NCBI RefSeq assembly: GCF_014204325.1 | Contig: NZ_JACHKT010000010.1 | Span: forward strand, 1-64,000 | Origin: Arcicella rosea | GTDB taxonomy: Bacteria; Bacteroidota; Bacteroidia; Cytophagales; Spirosomataceae | Direction: 5' to 3' | Length of the DNA stretch: 64,000 nucleotides | Shown: one piece after another, positions 8,765 to 19,070 of the stretch | Layout: each line of letters opens with the position of its first letter | How positions within the stretch are numbered: the stretch's first letter is position 1 | Notes under the pieces: generated by a model | Seen by the model: only the letters and a program-made list of their open reading frames with translations | Database searches by the model: none | Told to the model about the DNA's origin: nothing | Program-made: the position numbers and the translations under genes

Positions 8765-10987
8765 TCATCTAATGAGGTTGACCCAACCTTTGAATTCCCG
8801 TTTGGTAAATTTTAATAAGTAATAATATTCCGCAGAAGCATACTCCCCGCCAGTCCATCTAAAATTTCTATCTTTCGATTCATAAACCATTCCACCCCAA
8901 CGGTCGAAAATTTGGATAAACTCAAATTTTTCAAAACAGTTATTTTCTGGCAAATCTGTTAGTGAAAAGTACTCGTTCTTTCCATCACCATTAGGCGTAA
9001 AAACATTCACAGGCTTAAAGTTATCATAACCTACCAATTTACTTTTTAGCACAACATTTACCGAAACAGTATCAAATCGATTCGGATTACAAGAATTATC
9101 TTCTGTAATAAAATCAATTACATAATTTGCTTGGTCTTTTCCTTCAAGTAAACTACAATCAACTTTCCATGAAAAAGGATTGATGATTTTAGCAATACCA
9201 TTTTTATTAGTCCAAACTGCCCCTACTTTAGTCAAATCAAAACCTTTTCCTACAGCATATAATTTTATTGGGTCTGCGTCTGGGTCTTGTGCAGTAACAT
9301 CAAAATTAATTGGCTGAGCATCCGTGCCATCTAGGATAATTTCTATTTCATTTTTCGCCAAAGAAGTCAGTACATTTGGTGCGAGGCTAGGAATGGGCAA
9401 GGCCTTTAAATTTACCGAAATACTATCTTTCAGATTTCTGTTACAACGGTTATCAACAATAAAAAAATCTACGATATAATCATTACTCCTAACGGCATTA
9501 CAATTGGGAGTCCAAGTAAAAGGAGAACTAACAGTTCCTAATCCTGTTACAGAGCCAAAATTCATTCCAATATCAGCAAGATTGAATCCTCTTCCTTTGG
9601 CTGTGATTGTAATATTATCATTGTCTATATCTTTCCCGAACAAATTAAATTTTAATTGCTGATTAATGACAACCTCTCCTTTTCTATTTTGTAAATCAGT
9701 TGAAATATTTGGTCGATTATTCAAATCGGGTTCAACAATTACCTTTACTCTTAAAGTACTTACCAAAGGTTGCGGACAGCCATTATCCCAAGCAATCAAA
9801 TCAAATATCAATGGTTTCCCATCAAAACTAGCTGTACAGGCATCAAAGCATAATTCAGCTCTAAGTGTATCTTTATAAGTATTTGTACGAATTGAAGTAG
9901 GAGAAAGTGTATAAGAACCTGAAAAATTATTGGGAATAATTTTTAAGTTTAGCTCTTGATTAGGGTCTAAATCTGTCTCTAAAATACTTAAACATTTTTG
10001 TTGGTTAGCCTTAATTGTTATGGTTTGATTGATGTCATAAAAGTCTGTTTTACCTTTTTCTCTCAGAAAACTTAGCGGTGCATTATTGGTAGGACAATCA
10101 ATTACTTTCAACTGAAAATCCCTTCTCACCTCTCCTATTTTCTTTCCATTTCTAAATTCTTCGGTTAAAACACAAAAAACATACAAACCTAAAAGGTCTG
10201 TTGTTACAGAAAGTTGTCCAGTTCTAGGATTTACTCTTAATGGTTGTGGGCCTGGAATCACATTATTCACACCATAACCCGCTTGCCAGCGAACAAGGGG
10301 ATAATTACTACTGGCAACTGGAAAATCTGGTTTTGGGTTTTGTGTGTTAGAAAAGCCATTTAATGGAGTAACTAAACTATAAACCAAACTATCTTTATCG
10401 GCATCAGTTGCACCAAAATCAAATACAAATGGACGACCACGACAAATATAATCGCCAGTGAGTTTACCAAATAATGGAGAAGAATTTTCGAATGTTTTTC
10501 CATCTTTTATTAAGGCTGGAAATGCCAAATAAAATACAGACCCAGCTGCTTCTGGACTCTGAATATTGGTAATTGTATTATTTCTACAGCAGCGTTCCCA
10601 TACAAAATAATAACCATCTGGATCATTAAAGTTCTCTGGAAGTAAGTATATATAACCACTGTAGCGAATCAATCTAGTTCTTACTGAATTATTCTGAACA
10701 CAATTCGGATTAGAAAAACCTATCAAACTATCACTGATAATGGGTAAAGTGGCTACACCTTGATATGCGTTATCCCTTTTTCTATACACCACCAAAGAGA
10801 CTGTGGGATCTTTTGCACCAACATTACCATTAATATCATCAAAATACAAATTAAGGCTTAAACGATGAGTAGCATTAGGTAGGTTTTTAACTACTTGTAA
10901 TTCAATCTCACCCCCAACAATATGCGTAGCATTAGCTTGGAGTATTGAAAACAGCAATAATAACAATGAGAGTAAAGTTTTTTTCAT
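8765..10987 (-). CDS. secreted T9SS type B sorting-domain protein with repeated beta modules
   Basis: This 740-residue protein has a signal peptide (cleavage near NATHIVGGE, about residue 20) and several beta-rich modules. The C-terminal region of about 85 residues beginning VFTPNGDGKNEYF and containing FDRWGGMVYES and WTGG is the gliding-motility-associated / type B sorting domain. That marks export by the type IX secretion system and attachment or release at the cell surface. Residues about 430-650 contain two copies of a module of about 110 residues, each with GKDIDNDN- or AQDPDADP-like, GRGFNL/GKGFDL, PFTW/PFSW and YIVDF/YVIDF landmarks, plus paired cysteines. The repeats suggest an adhesive or structural role; I see no catalytic motif. 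Family call secure, role inferred. Confidence 0.9.
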   Translation of the reverse strand: MKKTLLSLLLLLFSILQANATHIVGGEIELQVVKNLPNATHRLSLNLYFDDINGNVGAKDPTVSLVVYRKRDNAYQGVATLPIISDSLIGFSNPNCVQNNSVRTRLIRYSGYIYLLPENFNDPDGYYFVWERCCRNNTITNIQSPEAAGSVFYLAFPALIKDGKTFENSSPLFGKLTGDYICRGRPFVFDFGATDADKDSLVYSLVTPLNGFSNTQNPKPDFPVASSNYPLVRWQAGYGVNNVIPGPQPLRVNPRTGQLSVTTDLLGLYVFCVLTEEFRNGKKIGEVRRDFQLKVIDCPTNNAPLSFLREKGKTDFYDINQTITIKANQQKCLSILETDLDPNQELNLKIIPNNFSGSYTLSPTSIRTNTYKDTLRAELCFDACTASFDGKPLIFDLIAWDNGCPQPLVSTLRVKVIVEPDLNNRPNISTDLQNRKGEVVINQQLKFNLFGKDIDNDNITITAKGRGFNLADIGMNFGSVTGLGTVSSPFTWTPNCNAVRSNDYIVDFFIVDNRCNRNLKDSISVNLKALPIPSLAPNVLTSLAKNEIEIILDGTDAQPINFDVTAQDPDADPIKLYAVGKGFDLTKVGAVWTNKNGIAKIINPFSWKVDCSLLEGKDQANYVIDFITEDNSCNPNRFDTVSVNVVLKSKLVGYDNFKPVNVFTPNGDGKNEYFSLTDLPENNCFEKFEFIQIFDRWGGMVYESKDRNFRWTGGEYASAEYYYLLKFTKREFKGWVNLIR

Positions 10988-11866
10988 ACAGCTAAAACAG
11001 GAGTTTTTACAAATTATTGATTCATATACTTACTTTACTAGTCTATTGACAAAATAAAAGTAATAAAGGTTGTTTTCAATTTTACTCAAAAATTGAAATT
11101 CTGAGGTCTTTCAAAATTTTATTTCCATAACAGTTCTTAAAACGAAATTTATTGACAGAAATGTATTTAAAACATCAAATAAGTAAAAGGTTTATAATGA
11201 GTTAAATGTGTTATAAATGTAGTCTGAAAATTTGAATATCTTTACAGTTAACTATCAAACAAAATAGCCATTATACTATAGACTTAATGGGCTAATATAC
11301 AAGTATTTAACATCACATAAATACAAGTAATAAGCTAATTAACGATAGCTTTTGGCGTTTTTTACAGCTAAATGAAGAAAAATGAGATTTTTTTCATAAA
11401 AAACTTATAAATTAAATAAAATTGAAATTTTCAATATTTTACTATTAATTTTAATTGACAATTATTATAAAACTGCAAAATCATTAAAAACAGGTTAAAA
11501 AAAAGTAGTTTTTCGCAAAAAAAATATTCATATTCAGCAAATAATGTTTTGGGGGAATATATTATAAAATTGCATCTAACTAAGATAAAATTTTACGAAT
11601 TCTTGAAATTGTATCATTCAGATGATTCTTCGGCAAAACGCTATTTTTTCCAAAGAATTTCTTGTATATCTTTGTAATAACAAAACAGACAGCAATACAT
11701 TCTTCATTTTTCATAAAGTTTGAGTAAAATAAAAAAGCTACTTCAATTTTATTATTTACATTTTATACTGTATTTCTCTGACAATTTTCCAATATTATAG
11801 TAAAACAATTGCCACTAACATAATATTAAGTTCTCTGTTAGTAAATTTAAAAACAGACCCATTACC
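10988..11866. other. long AT-rich spacer between divergent genes
   Basis: This 880-bp gap holds the divergent promoters of the T9SS cargo gene and gltB. Only one good octamer was found (11667-11674, for gltB). I see no tRNA, convincing small ORF or strong hairpin. The unusual length and homopolymer A/T content leave room for regulator sites or a small RNA that cannot be recognised by eye. Confidence 0.5.
11667..11674 (+). promoter_or_regulatory. candidate promoter octamer for gltB
   Basis: TATCTTTG matches TAnnTTTG. It lies 192 bp before the gltB ATG, implying a long 5' leader of about 180 nt. The -33 region is T-rich (11644-11649) without a clear TTG. Confidence 0.45.
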
Positions 11867-14800
11867 ATGACTAATTTCGACAATAAAGGTTTGTATCGTA
11901 AAGAATTCGAGCATGATGCTTGTGGAATCGGCTTCGTAGCGAACATGAAAGGACGTAAGTCTCACAAAGTAGTTGCTGATGCAATTCAGATGCTCATTCG
12001 TATGGATCACCGTGGTGCGTGCGGCTGTGACCCTAATTCAGGTGACGGTGCAGGAATTTTATTACAAATTCCTCACGAATTCTTTTTGGAAGAATGTACC
12101 AACTTGGGTATTGACTTACCCGCTGCTCAGGAATACGGAGTAGGGATGACTTTCTTTCCAAAAGACAAAACAATTCGTGAAGAATGTAAGGATATTATTA
12201 CCCGAAAGGCCAAACGCCTAGGCTTAGAAATTTTGGGGTATCGTGTAGTTCCATGTGATAATTCTGAAATTTTAGGTGCAGAATCTGGAAACACAGAACC
12301 ACAAATGGAACAATTATTCATCAAACGTCCAGCCAGCATCACAGATGAAATGGCGTTTGAAAGAAAATTGTACGTTTTCCGTCAATATACAGCCCGTATT
12401 ATCAATGAAACAGTCAAAGGTTTAGATAATAAATTTTACTTTGCTTCATTGTCTGCTCATACCATTATTTACAAAGGGATGTTAACGACGATGCAAGTTC
12501 CTGGGTATTTTGATGATTTAAAACGTGAAGAATTTACTTCTGCTTTAGCAATTGTACACTCTCGTTTCTCTACAAATACTTTCCCAGAATGGAAACTAGC
12601 ACAACCTTTCCGTTTTATTGGTCACAATGGTGAGATTAATACTGTAAAAGGTAATGCTGCTTGGATGCAGGCTCAGTCTGCTTTGTTTGAATCTGAATTC
12701 TTCACGAAAGAAGAAATGGACATGATTTTACCTGTTTGTCAGTTAGGTCAGTCAGACTCTGCCATTTTGGATAACGCTATCGAATTATTATACATGAGTG
12801 GGCGTTCGCTTCCACATGTAATGATGATGTTGATTCCTGAAGCTTGGGACGGAAATGAGCAAATGGAGCAATACAAAAAGGATTTCTATGAATATCACGC
12901 TGCCATGATGGAGCCTTGGGATGGTCCAGCTTCAATTTCATTCACGGATGGAAAAATGATTGGTGCAACTTTAGATAGAAATGGTTTACGTCCATCTCGT
13001 TATTGGGTTACTGATGATGATTTCGTAATCATGGCATCAGAAGCAGGTGTTTTAGATATTGACCCAGCCAAAATTGTGTCAAAAGGACGTTTACAACCTG
13101 GTAAAATGTTCGTTGTGGACATGGAAGCTGGTCGTATTATTCCTGATGAAGAATTAAAAGAAAAAATTTGTCAACAAAATCCTTATGGAGAATGGTTGAA
13201 AACAAATAAAATTAAAGTTGAAGATTTACCAGCGGCTGGTGCTGAATACCGTACTCCATTTGAACGTGAGTTATTGTTACGTCAACAAGTATTTGGTTTC
13301 ACAACAGAAGATTTAAGAGTAATTCTTTCTCAAATGGTTGAAACTGGTAAAGAAGCACTAGGTTCAATGGGTGTTGATACTCCTTTGGCTATTCTTTCTG
13401 ACCAAGCACAACATTTATCGTATTACTTCAAACAATTATTTGCTCAAGTAACAAACCCACCGATTGACTCAATCCGTGAGCGTACTGTAATGTCGCTTTT
13501 ATCTGACATTGGTGGTTTGAAAAACTTGTTGAAAGAATCTCCTGAGCATTGTCGTCAGATTGAAATTCGTCAACCAGTTTTAACAAATAGTGAAATTGAA
13601 AAAATTCGTTGGATAGACCATAAAAACTTCCAAACGAAATCTATTCATACTACTTTCCGTGCTACGGGTGAGAAAGGTCAATTAAAAAGAGCTTTAGATA
13701 GAATTTGTCAATATGCTGAAGATGCTGTAGATGATGGATATGCTATCATTTTATTAACTGACCGTGGTGTAGATTCATCCCATGCTCCAATTCCATCTTT
13801 ATTGGCTGTAAGTGCAGTACATCATCACTTAATACGTCAAGGGAAAAGAGCTCAAACTGGTTTAATTGTTGAAGCAGGAGATGTTTGGGAAACACATCAT
13901 TTTGCTACATTAATTGGCTTCGGAGCATCTGCAGTAAACCCTTACATGGCTTTTGAAACAATATATGGCATGAAGGAAAAAGGTATTCTACAAGTAGATT
14001 ATCCTTATGAAAAACTTCAAGCAAATTACATCAAAGCCGTTAATGGTGAATTGTTGAAGATATTCTCTAAAATGGGAATTTCAACACTTCAATCATATCA
14101 AGGTGCCCAAATTTTTGAAATTGTTGGTTTAGGTAAAGAAGTAGTAGATACTTATTTCTCTCGTGCTATTTCAAGAATTGGTGGTATTGATTTAGAAGGA
14201 ATCGCTAAAGAAGCGTTAATTAAGCATAGAAATGGTTACCCTGAATTGCCAGTGGTTAATCCTAAGTTGGAAGTTGGAGGAATTTATCAATGGAAACAAC
14301 GTGGTGAAGCCCATTTGTTCAATCCAGAAACAATTCACCTTTTACAACAATCAACTAAGAATAACAGCTATCAGCAATATAAAAAATATTCTAAATTGAT
14401 TGACGACCAATCTGAAAAAGCAATGACGCTACGTGGTTTGCTTAAATTCAAAAAAGGTAAATCAATTGATATTAGTGAAGTTGAACCAATTGAAAATATT
14501 TTCAAACGTTTTGCCACTGGTGCGATGTCATTCGGTTCAATTTCTTACGAAGCACATACTACTTTAGCCATTGCGATGAACAGAATTGGCGGTAAGTCAA
14601 ATTCTGGAGAAGGTGGTGAAGACCCAATCCGTTTTACTCCACTTGCTAACGGAGATTCTATGAACTCTGCAATTAAACAAGTAGCGTCTGGACGTTTTGG
14701 AGTAACAGCTCATTACTTGACAAATGCTACTGAGTTACAAATCAAAATGGCTCAGGGTGCAAAACCAGGTGAAGGTGGACAATTACCAGGACACAAAGTA

Positions 14801-16438
14801 GATGACTGGATTGGAAAAACTCGTCACTCTACGCCAGGAGTTGGTCTAATTTCTCCTCCTCCTCACCACGACATTTATTCTATCGAAGACTTAGCTCAAT
14901 TAATTTTCGATTTGAAAAATGCCAATCGTGCAGCTAGAATTTCAGTAAAATTAGTTTCTGAAGCAGGCGTAGGAACTATTGCTGCGGGTGTTGCGAAAGC
15001 ACATGCTGACCATATTTTAATTGCTGGACATGATGGTGGTACTGGAGCTTCTCCACTTTCATCAATCCGTCACGCTGGTTTGCCTTGGGAACTTGGTTTG
15101 GCAGAAGCACATCAAACTTTAGTAAGAAACAAATTGCGTGGTCGTGTTACTGTTCAAACAGATGGACAAATCAGAACTGGTAAAGACTTAGCAGTAGCGG
15201 CTTTATTGGGTGCTGAAGAGTTTGGTGTAGCAACGGCGGCTCTTGTTACGGCTGGTTGTATCATGATGCGTAAATGTCATGTGAATACTTGTCCAGTTGG
15301 TGTAGCAACACAAGACCCACGTTTAAGAGCTTTATATACTGGTCAACCAGAACATGTTGTGAATCTATTTACTTTCTTGGCAACTGAATTGCGTGAAATC
15401 ATGGCTGAATTAGGTTTCAGAACAGTTAACGAAATGGTTGGTCAGGCTGATAGATTAGAGATGAAAGAAGCTCTTAGCAACTGGAAATTGAAACATTTAG
15501 ATTTATCTCCAATCTTGTATAAACAACCAATGGCATTGGATGTGGCTTTATACAAACAAGAAGATCAAGATCATGGTTTACAAGACCAAATTGACTGGAA
15601 ATTGTTAGAAATTGCAAAACCAGCCCTTGAAAGCGGAGAAAAAGTAACAGGTGAATTAGAAGTAATTAACGTGAATCGTACTATCGGAACAATGTTATCG
15701 AACGAAATCACGAAGAAATATGGTGCAAAAGGTTTGCCAAATGATACTATTCATGTGAAATTCAAAGGAACTGCTGGTCAATCTTTCGGTGCGTTCTCAG
15801 TAAATGGTATCACATTTGAATTAGAAGGTGACTCTAACGATTATATTGGAAAAGGACTTTGTGGTGCTAAACTAATTGTATATCCAAGTAAAAAAGCAAC
15901 ATTCAATCCATCTGAAAATGCGGTAGTTGGTAACGTATCCTTCTACGGTGCAACATCAGGCGAAGCATATTTGAGAGGTATGGCAGGCGAACGTTTCTGT
16001 GTAAGAAACTCTGGTGCGAAAGTTGTCGTAGAAGGTATTGGCGACCACGGTTGTGAATATATGACAGGTGGTTTAGTTGTCATCTTAGGTGAAACTGGTA
16101 GAAACTTCGGTGCGGGTATGTCGGGTGGTGTGGCTTATATCTGGGACAAAAAAGGTGACTTTGCTCCTAAATTGAACGGAGAAATGGTTGCCATTGAAGA
16201 GTTGACGGTTGAAGATCAAAATATATTAAAAATGTATGTAGAACAACATTTACAATATACAGATTCGGACACTGCCAAAGCTGTTCTTGATAATTGGGCT
16301 ACTGTTTTACCACAGTTTTTAAAGGTAATGCCTCAAGATTTCAAAAAAGCCCTTGCTTCACGTAACATTAGCGTAGCAGAGGTTTTAGAGAACAAGGATG
16401 TTGTTTACAAAGATATTCAAGTAGAAATTGCACATTAA
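11867..16438 (+). CDS. gltB: glutamate synthase, large subunit
   Basis: Transfers the amide of glutamine to 2-oxoglutarate to give two glutamates; the cytoplasmic GOGAT step of ammonia assimilation. It is full length at 1523 residues. An 18-residue propeptide precedes Cys19 (DACGIGF), the class II glutaminase nucleophile. The central and FMN domains follow, with the 3Fe-4S cysteines in C-x5-C-x4-C spacing at 1131, 1137 and 1142 (CIMMRKCHVNTC). The C-terminal beta-helix (GXGXG-like repeats, about 1280-1450) completes it. gltD follows after 126 bp, giving the two-subunit NADPH enzyme. A perfect 14-bp stem in the gap may modulate downstream expression. A possible long leader precedes the gene. 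Confidence 0.98.
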   Translation: MTNFDNKGLYRKEFEHDACGIGFVANMKGRKSHKVVADAIQMLIRMDHRGACGCDPNSGDGAGILLQIPHEFFLEECTNLGIDLPAAQEYGVGMTFFPKDKTIREECKDIITRKAKRLGLEILGYRVVPCDNSEILGAESGNTEPQMEQLFIKRPASITDEMAFERKLYVFRQYTARIINETVKGLDNKFYFASLSAHTIIYKGMLTTMQVPGYFDDLKREEFTSALAIVHSRFSTNTFPEWKLAQPFRFIGHNGEINTVKGNAAWMQAQSALFESEFFTKEEMDMILPVCQLGQSDSAILDNAIELLYMSGRSLPHVMMMLIPEAWDGNEQMEQYKKDFYEYHAAMMEPWDGPASISFTDGKMIGATLDRNGLRPSRYWVTDDDFVIMASEAGVLDIDPAKIVSKGRLQPGKMFVVDMEAGRIIPDEELKEKICQQNPYGEWLKTNKIKVEDLPAAGAEYRTPFERELLLRQQVFGFTTEDLRVILSQMVETGKEALGSMGVDTPLAILSDQAQHLSYYFKQLFAQVTNPPIDSIRERTVMSLLSDIGGLKNLLKESPEHCRQIEIRQPVLTNSEIEKIRWIDHKNFQTKSIHTTFRATGEKGQLKRALDRICQYAEDAVDDGYAIILLTDRGVDSSHAPIPSLLAVSAVHHHLIRQGKRAQTGLIVEAGDVWETHHFATLIGFGASAVNPYMAFETIYGMKEKGILQVDYPYEKLQANYIKAVNGELLKIFSKMGISTLQSYQGAQIFEIVGLGKEVVDTYFSRAISRIGGIDLEGIAKEALIKHRNGYPELPVVNPKLEVGGIYQWKQRGEAHLFNPETIHLLQQSTKNNSYQQYKKYSKLIDDQSEKAMTLRGLLKFKKGKSIDISEVEPIENIFKRFATGAMSFGSISYEAHTTLAIAMNRIGGKSNSGEGGEDPIRFTPLANGDSMNSAIKQVASGRFGVTAHYLTNATELQIKMAQGAKPGEGGQLPGHKVDDWIGKTRHSTPGVGLISPPPHHDIYSIEDLAQLIFDLKNANRAARISVKLVSEAGVGTIAAGVAKAHADHILIAGHDGGTGASPLSSIRHAGLPWELGLAEAHQTLVRNKLRGRVTVQTDGQIRTGKDLAVAALLGAEEFGVATAALVTAGCIMMRKCHVNTCPVGVATQDPRLRALYTGQPEHVVNLFTFLATELREIMAELGFRTVNEMVGQADRLEMKEALSNWKLKHLDLSPILYKQPMALDVALYKQEDQDHGLQDQIDWKLLEIAKPALESGEKVTGELEVINVNRTIGTMLSNEITKKYGAKGLPNDTIHVKFKGTAGQSFGAFSVNGITFELEGDSNDYIGKGLCGAKLIVYPSKKATFNPSENAVVGNVSFYGATSGEAYLRGMAGERFCVRNSGAKVVVEGIGDHGCEYMTGGLVVILGETGRNFGAGMSGGVAYIWDKKGDFAPKLNGEMVAIEELTVEDQNILKMYVEQHLQYTDSDTAKAVLDNWATVLPQFLKVMPQDFKKALASRNISVAEVLENKDVVYKDIQVEIAH

Positions 16439-16456
16439 TATCATTTGAAAACTTGA

Positions 16457-16494
16457 AGATGAGTCAATTCAAAATATGTTGAATTGACTCATCT
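16457..16494 (+). terminator. strong hairpin between gltB and gltD without T tract
   Basis: Perfect 14-bp stem (AGATGAGTCAATTC with its complement) and 10-nt loop, 19 bp past the gltB stop. No T run follows, so it looks more like an mRNA-stabilising or processing hairpin, or a weak attenuator between the two subunit genes, than a full terminator. Confidence 0.55.
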
Positions 16495-16525
16495 CAACAT
16501 CAATCGCTAAAAAATAAAAGATTGA

Positions 16526-16556
16526 TTTCAAATTTTCAAATCCTCAAATTTTCAAA
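16526..16556 (+). repeat. octamer mini-array in gltB-gltD spacer
   Basis: Consecutive units TTTCAAA, TTTTCAAA, TCCTCAAA and TTTTCAAA end 9 bp before the gltD ATG. Similar 7-8-bp arrays occur at 22147, 27442, 27717, 53174 and 53388. Confidence 0.6.
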
Positions 16557-16564
16557 TTAAAGAA

Positions 16565-18055
16565 ATGGGAAAACCAACAGGATTTTTAGAGGTTACTAGA
16601 GAAACTCCAAAGAAAAGACCCGTAGCAGAACGTGTCGAAGACTTCAAAGAAATAGATATTGATTTTACTGCTGATAAAGTAAAATCTCAAGCAAGTCGTT
16701 GTATGGATTGTGGCGTACCTTTTTGCCACAGTGGTTGTCCACTGGGTAATATTATTCCAGAATTCAACGATGCAGTGTATGATCAAAACTGGGCTTATGC
16801 GTATGAGATTCTTTCTTCAACGAATAATTTCCCTGAATTTACTGGTCGTATTTGTCCAGCACCTTGCGAATCTGCTTGTGTACTAGGTATCAATAAACCA
16901 CCCGTTACGATTGAGTACATCGAAAAATCAATCATCGAATACGCTTTTGGTAACGGTTTAGTAAAGCCAAATATTCCAACAAAACGTACTGGTAAAAAAG
17001 TAGCCGTTGTAGGTTCTGGGCCTGCTGGTATGGCTTCTGCTGCTCAATTAAACAAAGCTGGTCATACAGTTACAGTATTTGAACGTGCAGATAAAATTGG
17101 TGGATTATTACGTTATGGTATTCCAGATTTCAAATTAGAAAAATGGGTTGTTCAACGTAGAGTTGAAGTAATGGAACAAGAAGGAATCATCTTCAAAACA
17201 AATACTAATATCGGCGTTGACATCAAAGCAGATGATTTGTTAGAAGATTTTGATTTAGTAATTCTTTCAGGTGGTTCAACTGTTCCAAGAACTTTAGGTA
17301 TTCCGGGGTCGGACTTGAAAGGAATTTATCCAGCAATGGAATTCTTATCTCAGCAAAATAAAAGAGTATCAGGCATCGAACGTGAAGTAAATCATGCTGG
17401 TAAGCCTTATCCAATGGGCGAACTTTATGCAACTGATAAAAATGTTGTAGTAATTGGTGGTGGTGATACTGGTTCTGATTGTGTGGGTACTTCTAACCGT
17501 CATAAAGCAAAGTCTATTACGCAAGTTGAAGTAATGCCAATGCCTCCAATGGAAAGAGCATCTCAAACTCCTTGGCCAAACTGGCCGATGATGTTGCGTA
17601 CTTCAACTTCACATGAAGAAGGAGCTGATCGTCACTGGTCAATTGCGGTAAAAGAATTTATTGGCGATGCTGATGGAAATTTAAAAGGACTTAAACTTGC
17701 TGACATCGTAATGGAAGTTGTTGATGGAAAAGCACAACAAGTTCATGTTAACGAACGTGAAATTCCTGTTGAATTAGCTTTAATTGCAGCAGGTTTCTTA
17801 CATCCACAACGTGAAGGAATCCTTGCTCAATTGGAAGAAAAAGGCTTGGAATTTGATGAAAGAGGTAATGTAAAAGCTCATAATTATCAAACAGCAATCG
17901 ACAAAGTATTTGCCGCTGGGGATATGCGCAGAGGACAGTCATTAGTCGTTTGGGCGATTTCAGAAGGTAGAGAAGCAGCACGTGCAGCAGATATTTACTT
18001 GATGGGAGAATCTGTTTTAGAAGCTAAAAATGTTTCAAGTTTCGCAGTTGCATAA
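16565..18055 (+). CDS. gltD: glutamate synthase, small subunit
   Basis: Feeds electrons from NADPH through FAD and two 4Fe-4S clusters to the large subunit. Its 496 residues match the family. The N-terminal cysteine clusters are visible (C46, C49, C54 and C58 in CMDCGVPFCHSGC, then CPAPCESAC). An FAD-binding GSGPAGMA motif follows near 150, the NADPH-binding GGGDTGSDC motif near 298, and the C-terminal FAD motif AAGDMRRGQSLVVWAI. The ATG at 16565 is preceded by an A/T-rich octamer array rather than a Shine-Dalgarno sequence. It shares the transcript with gltB and ends at a strong terminator at 18070. Confidence 0.97.
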   Translation: MGKPTGFLEVTRETPKKRPVAERVEDFKEIDIDFTADKVKSQASRCMDCGVPFCHSGCPLGNIIPEFNDAVYDQNWAYAYEILSSTNNFPEFTGRICPAPCESACVLGINKPPVTIEYIEKSIIEYAFGNGLVKPNIPTKRTGKKVAVVGSGPAGMASAAQLNKAGHTVTVFERADKIGGLLRYGIPDFKLEKWVVQRRVEVMEQEGIIFKTNTNIGVDIKADDLLEDFDLVILSGGSTVPRTLGIPGSDLKGIYPAMEFLSQQNKRVSGIEREVNHAGKPYPMGELYATDKNVVVIGGGDTGSDCVGTSNRHKAKSITQVEVMPMPPMERASQTPWPNWPMMLRTSTSHEEGADRHWSIAVKEFIGDADGNLKGLKLADIVMEVVDGKAQQVHVNEREIPVELALIAAGFLHPQREGILAQLEEKGLEFDERGNVKAHNYQTAIDKVFAAGDMRRGQSLVVWAISEGREAARAADIYLMGESVLEAKNVSSFAVA

Positions 18056-18069
18056 TTAAATTGATATAC

Positions 18070-18107
18070 AAAAGCCGTCAGTTCTACAGAAATGACGGCT
18101 TTTTTTA
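18070..18107. terminator. terminator after gltD
   Basis: Stem AAAAGCCGTCA with its complement TGACGGCTTTT followed by a T run. It touches the 3' end of the convergent AraC gene, whose stop is at 18105, and may serve both directions. Confidence 0.85.
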
Positions 18108-18968
18108 TGCACTTTTATCATGATTATTTCTACTCATTTTCCTAAACTCATTGGGCGTTCTTTTCTTTTTTCTTAAAAATATTCTATTAAAATAAGTAAT
18201 ACTCTCAAAACCTGTTTGAAAGCCAATCTCCGCAATCGTTTTATCAGATGATGTTAATAAAGTGCAAGCCTTTCCAATTCTAATTTCATTCAAATAATCT
18301 GAATACGTCTTTCCTGTCATTTTTTTGAAGAATTTACAAAAAGCACTTTCAGATAAATGAATTAATTCAGCTACACTTTTCAATGAAATATCGGTTGATG
18401 AATTCTTCAACATGTACTGGCAAACTGTATTGATTCGTAATTCATTCTCTTCATTTTTAATTGGTTGAAAAAAAGGAGACGCTAATACTTCATAAGGCAA
18501 TTCGGTAAGAATTGTAAATATTTCAAGTAAAATACTAATCCTTGCAATACCTTCTTTTTGGTTGATTGTTTCCATTTTGCTTATAATTTCCAAAGGAGGA
18601 CTAGGAAAATATAAACCTTGAGTACTCATCTCCAATATTTTTTTGAGCTTAATAAATTCGTTTAATACTAAAAAACGCTCAATAAAATGGTTGGAAAATT
18701 GTATTACAACAGCTGCCGAAACAACGTTTTTCTCCTTATCACTCATCCAAGTATGTGGTAAATCCGGCCCTATCAAGACCAAATCTCCTTTTTGAAAACT
18801 CTCAAATGAATCTCCTATGAACCTATCTCCTACTCCACTTTCAATAAGTGTTAGTTCAAATTCAGGATGATAATGCCATTTATATTCAAAACTTGAAGTT
18901 GTGTATTGATTAATTCTAAAAGAGTTGATATGATTATCAGCACTTAAATCCTCAAGAATTGCCTTCAT
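18105..18968 (-). CDS. AraC-family transcription regulator with cupin sensor
   Basis: The 287-residue protein has an N-terminal cupin-like ligand domain (about 20-150, with HYHPEFELTLIESG) and a C-terminal double helix-turn-helix (about 185-280). The latter contains the family hallmark IAEIGFQTGFESITYFNRIFLRKK followed by RTPNEFRK. It is divergent from the phytanoyl-CoA dioxygenase gene, 148 bp away, and a long inverted repeat lies between them. It therefore probably controls that gene and perhaps itself in response to a small molecule bound by the cupin. The ligand is unknown. Confidence 0.9.
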   Translation of the reverse strand: MKAILEDLSADNHINSFRINQYTTSSFEYKWHYHPEFELTLIESGVGDRFIGDSFESFQKGDLVLIGPDLPHTWMSDKEKNVVSAAVVIQFSNHFIERFLVLNEFIKLKKILEMSTQGLYFPSPPLEIISKMETINQKEGIARISILLEIFTILTELPYEVLASPFFQPIKNEENELRINTVCQYMLKNSSTDISLKSVAELIHLSESAFCKFFKKMTGKTYSDYLNEIRIGKACTLLTSSDKTIAEIGFQTGFESITYFNRIFLRKKKRTPNEFRKMSRNNHDKSA

Positions 18969-19008
18969 TTAAACACTATTTTTATTTAAAAACTAAAATG
19001 CAAATTAA

Positions 19009-19042
19009 AAAGATTCAATATAGTGCTATATATTGAATCTTT
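19009..19042. promoter_or_regulatory. 14-bp inverted repeat, likely operator
   Basis: Arms AAAGATTCAATATA and TATATTGAATCTTT are perfect complements with a 6-nt centre. The repeat sits in the divergent araC-phyH region, about 40 bp from the AraC start and just upstream of the phyH core promoter octamer (19071). That position suits an activator site. Confidence 0.6.
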
Positions 19043-19070
19043 AGTGTAAAATATACTTTTATTTAATAGA

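Noticed and set aside
11675-11866. Glutamine-type riboswitch in the gltB leader
   Set aside because: I could find no matching conserved core, and the long AT-rich leader shows no stable stem.
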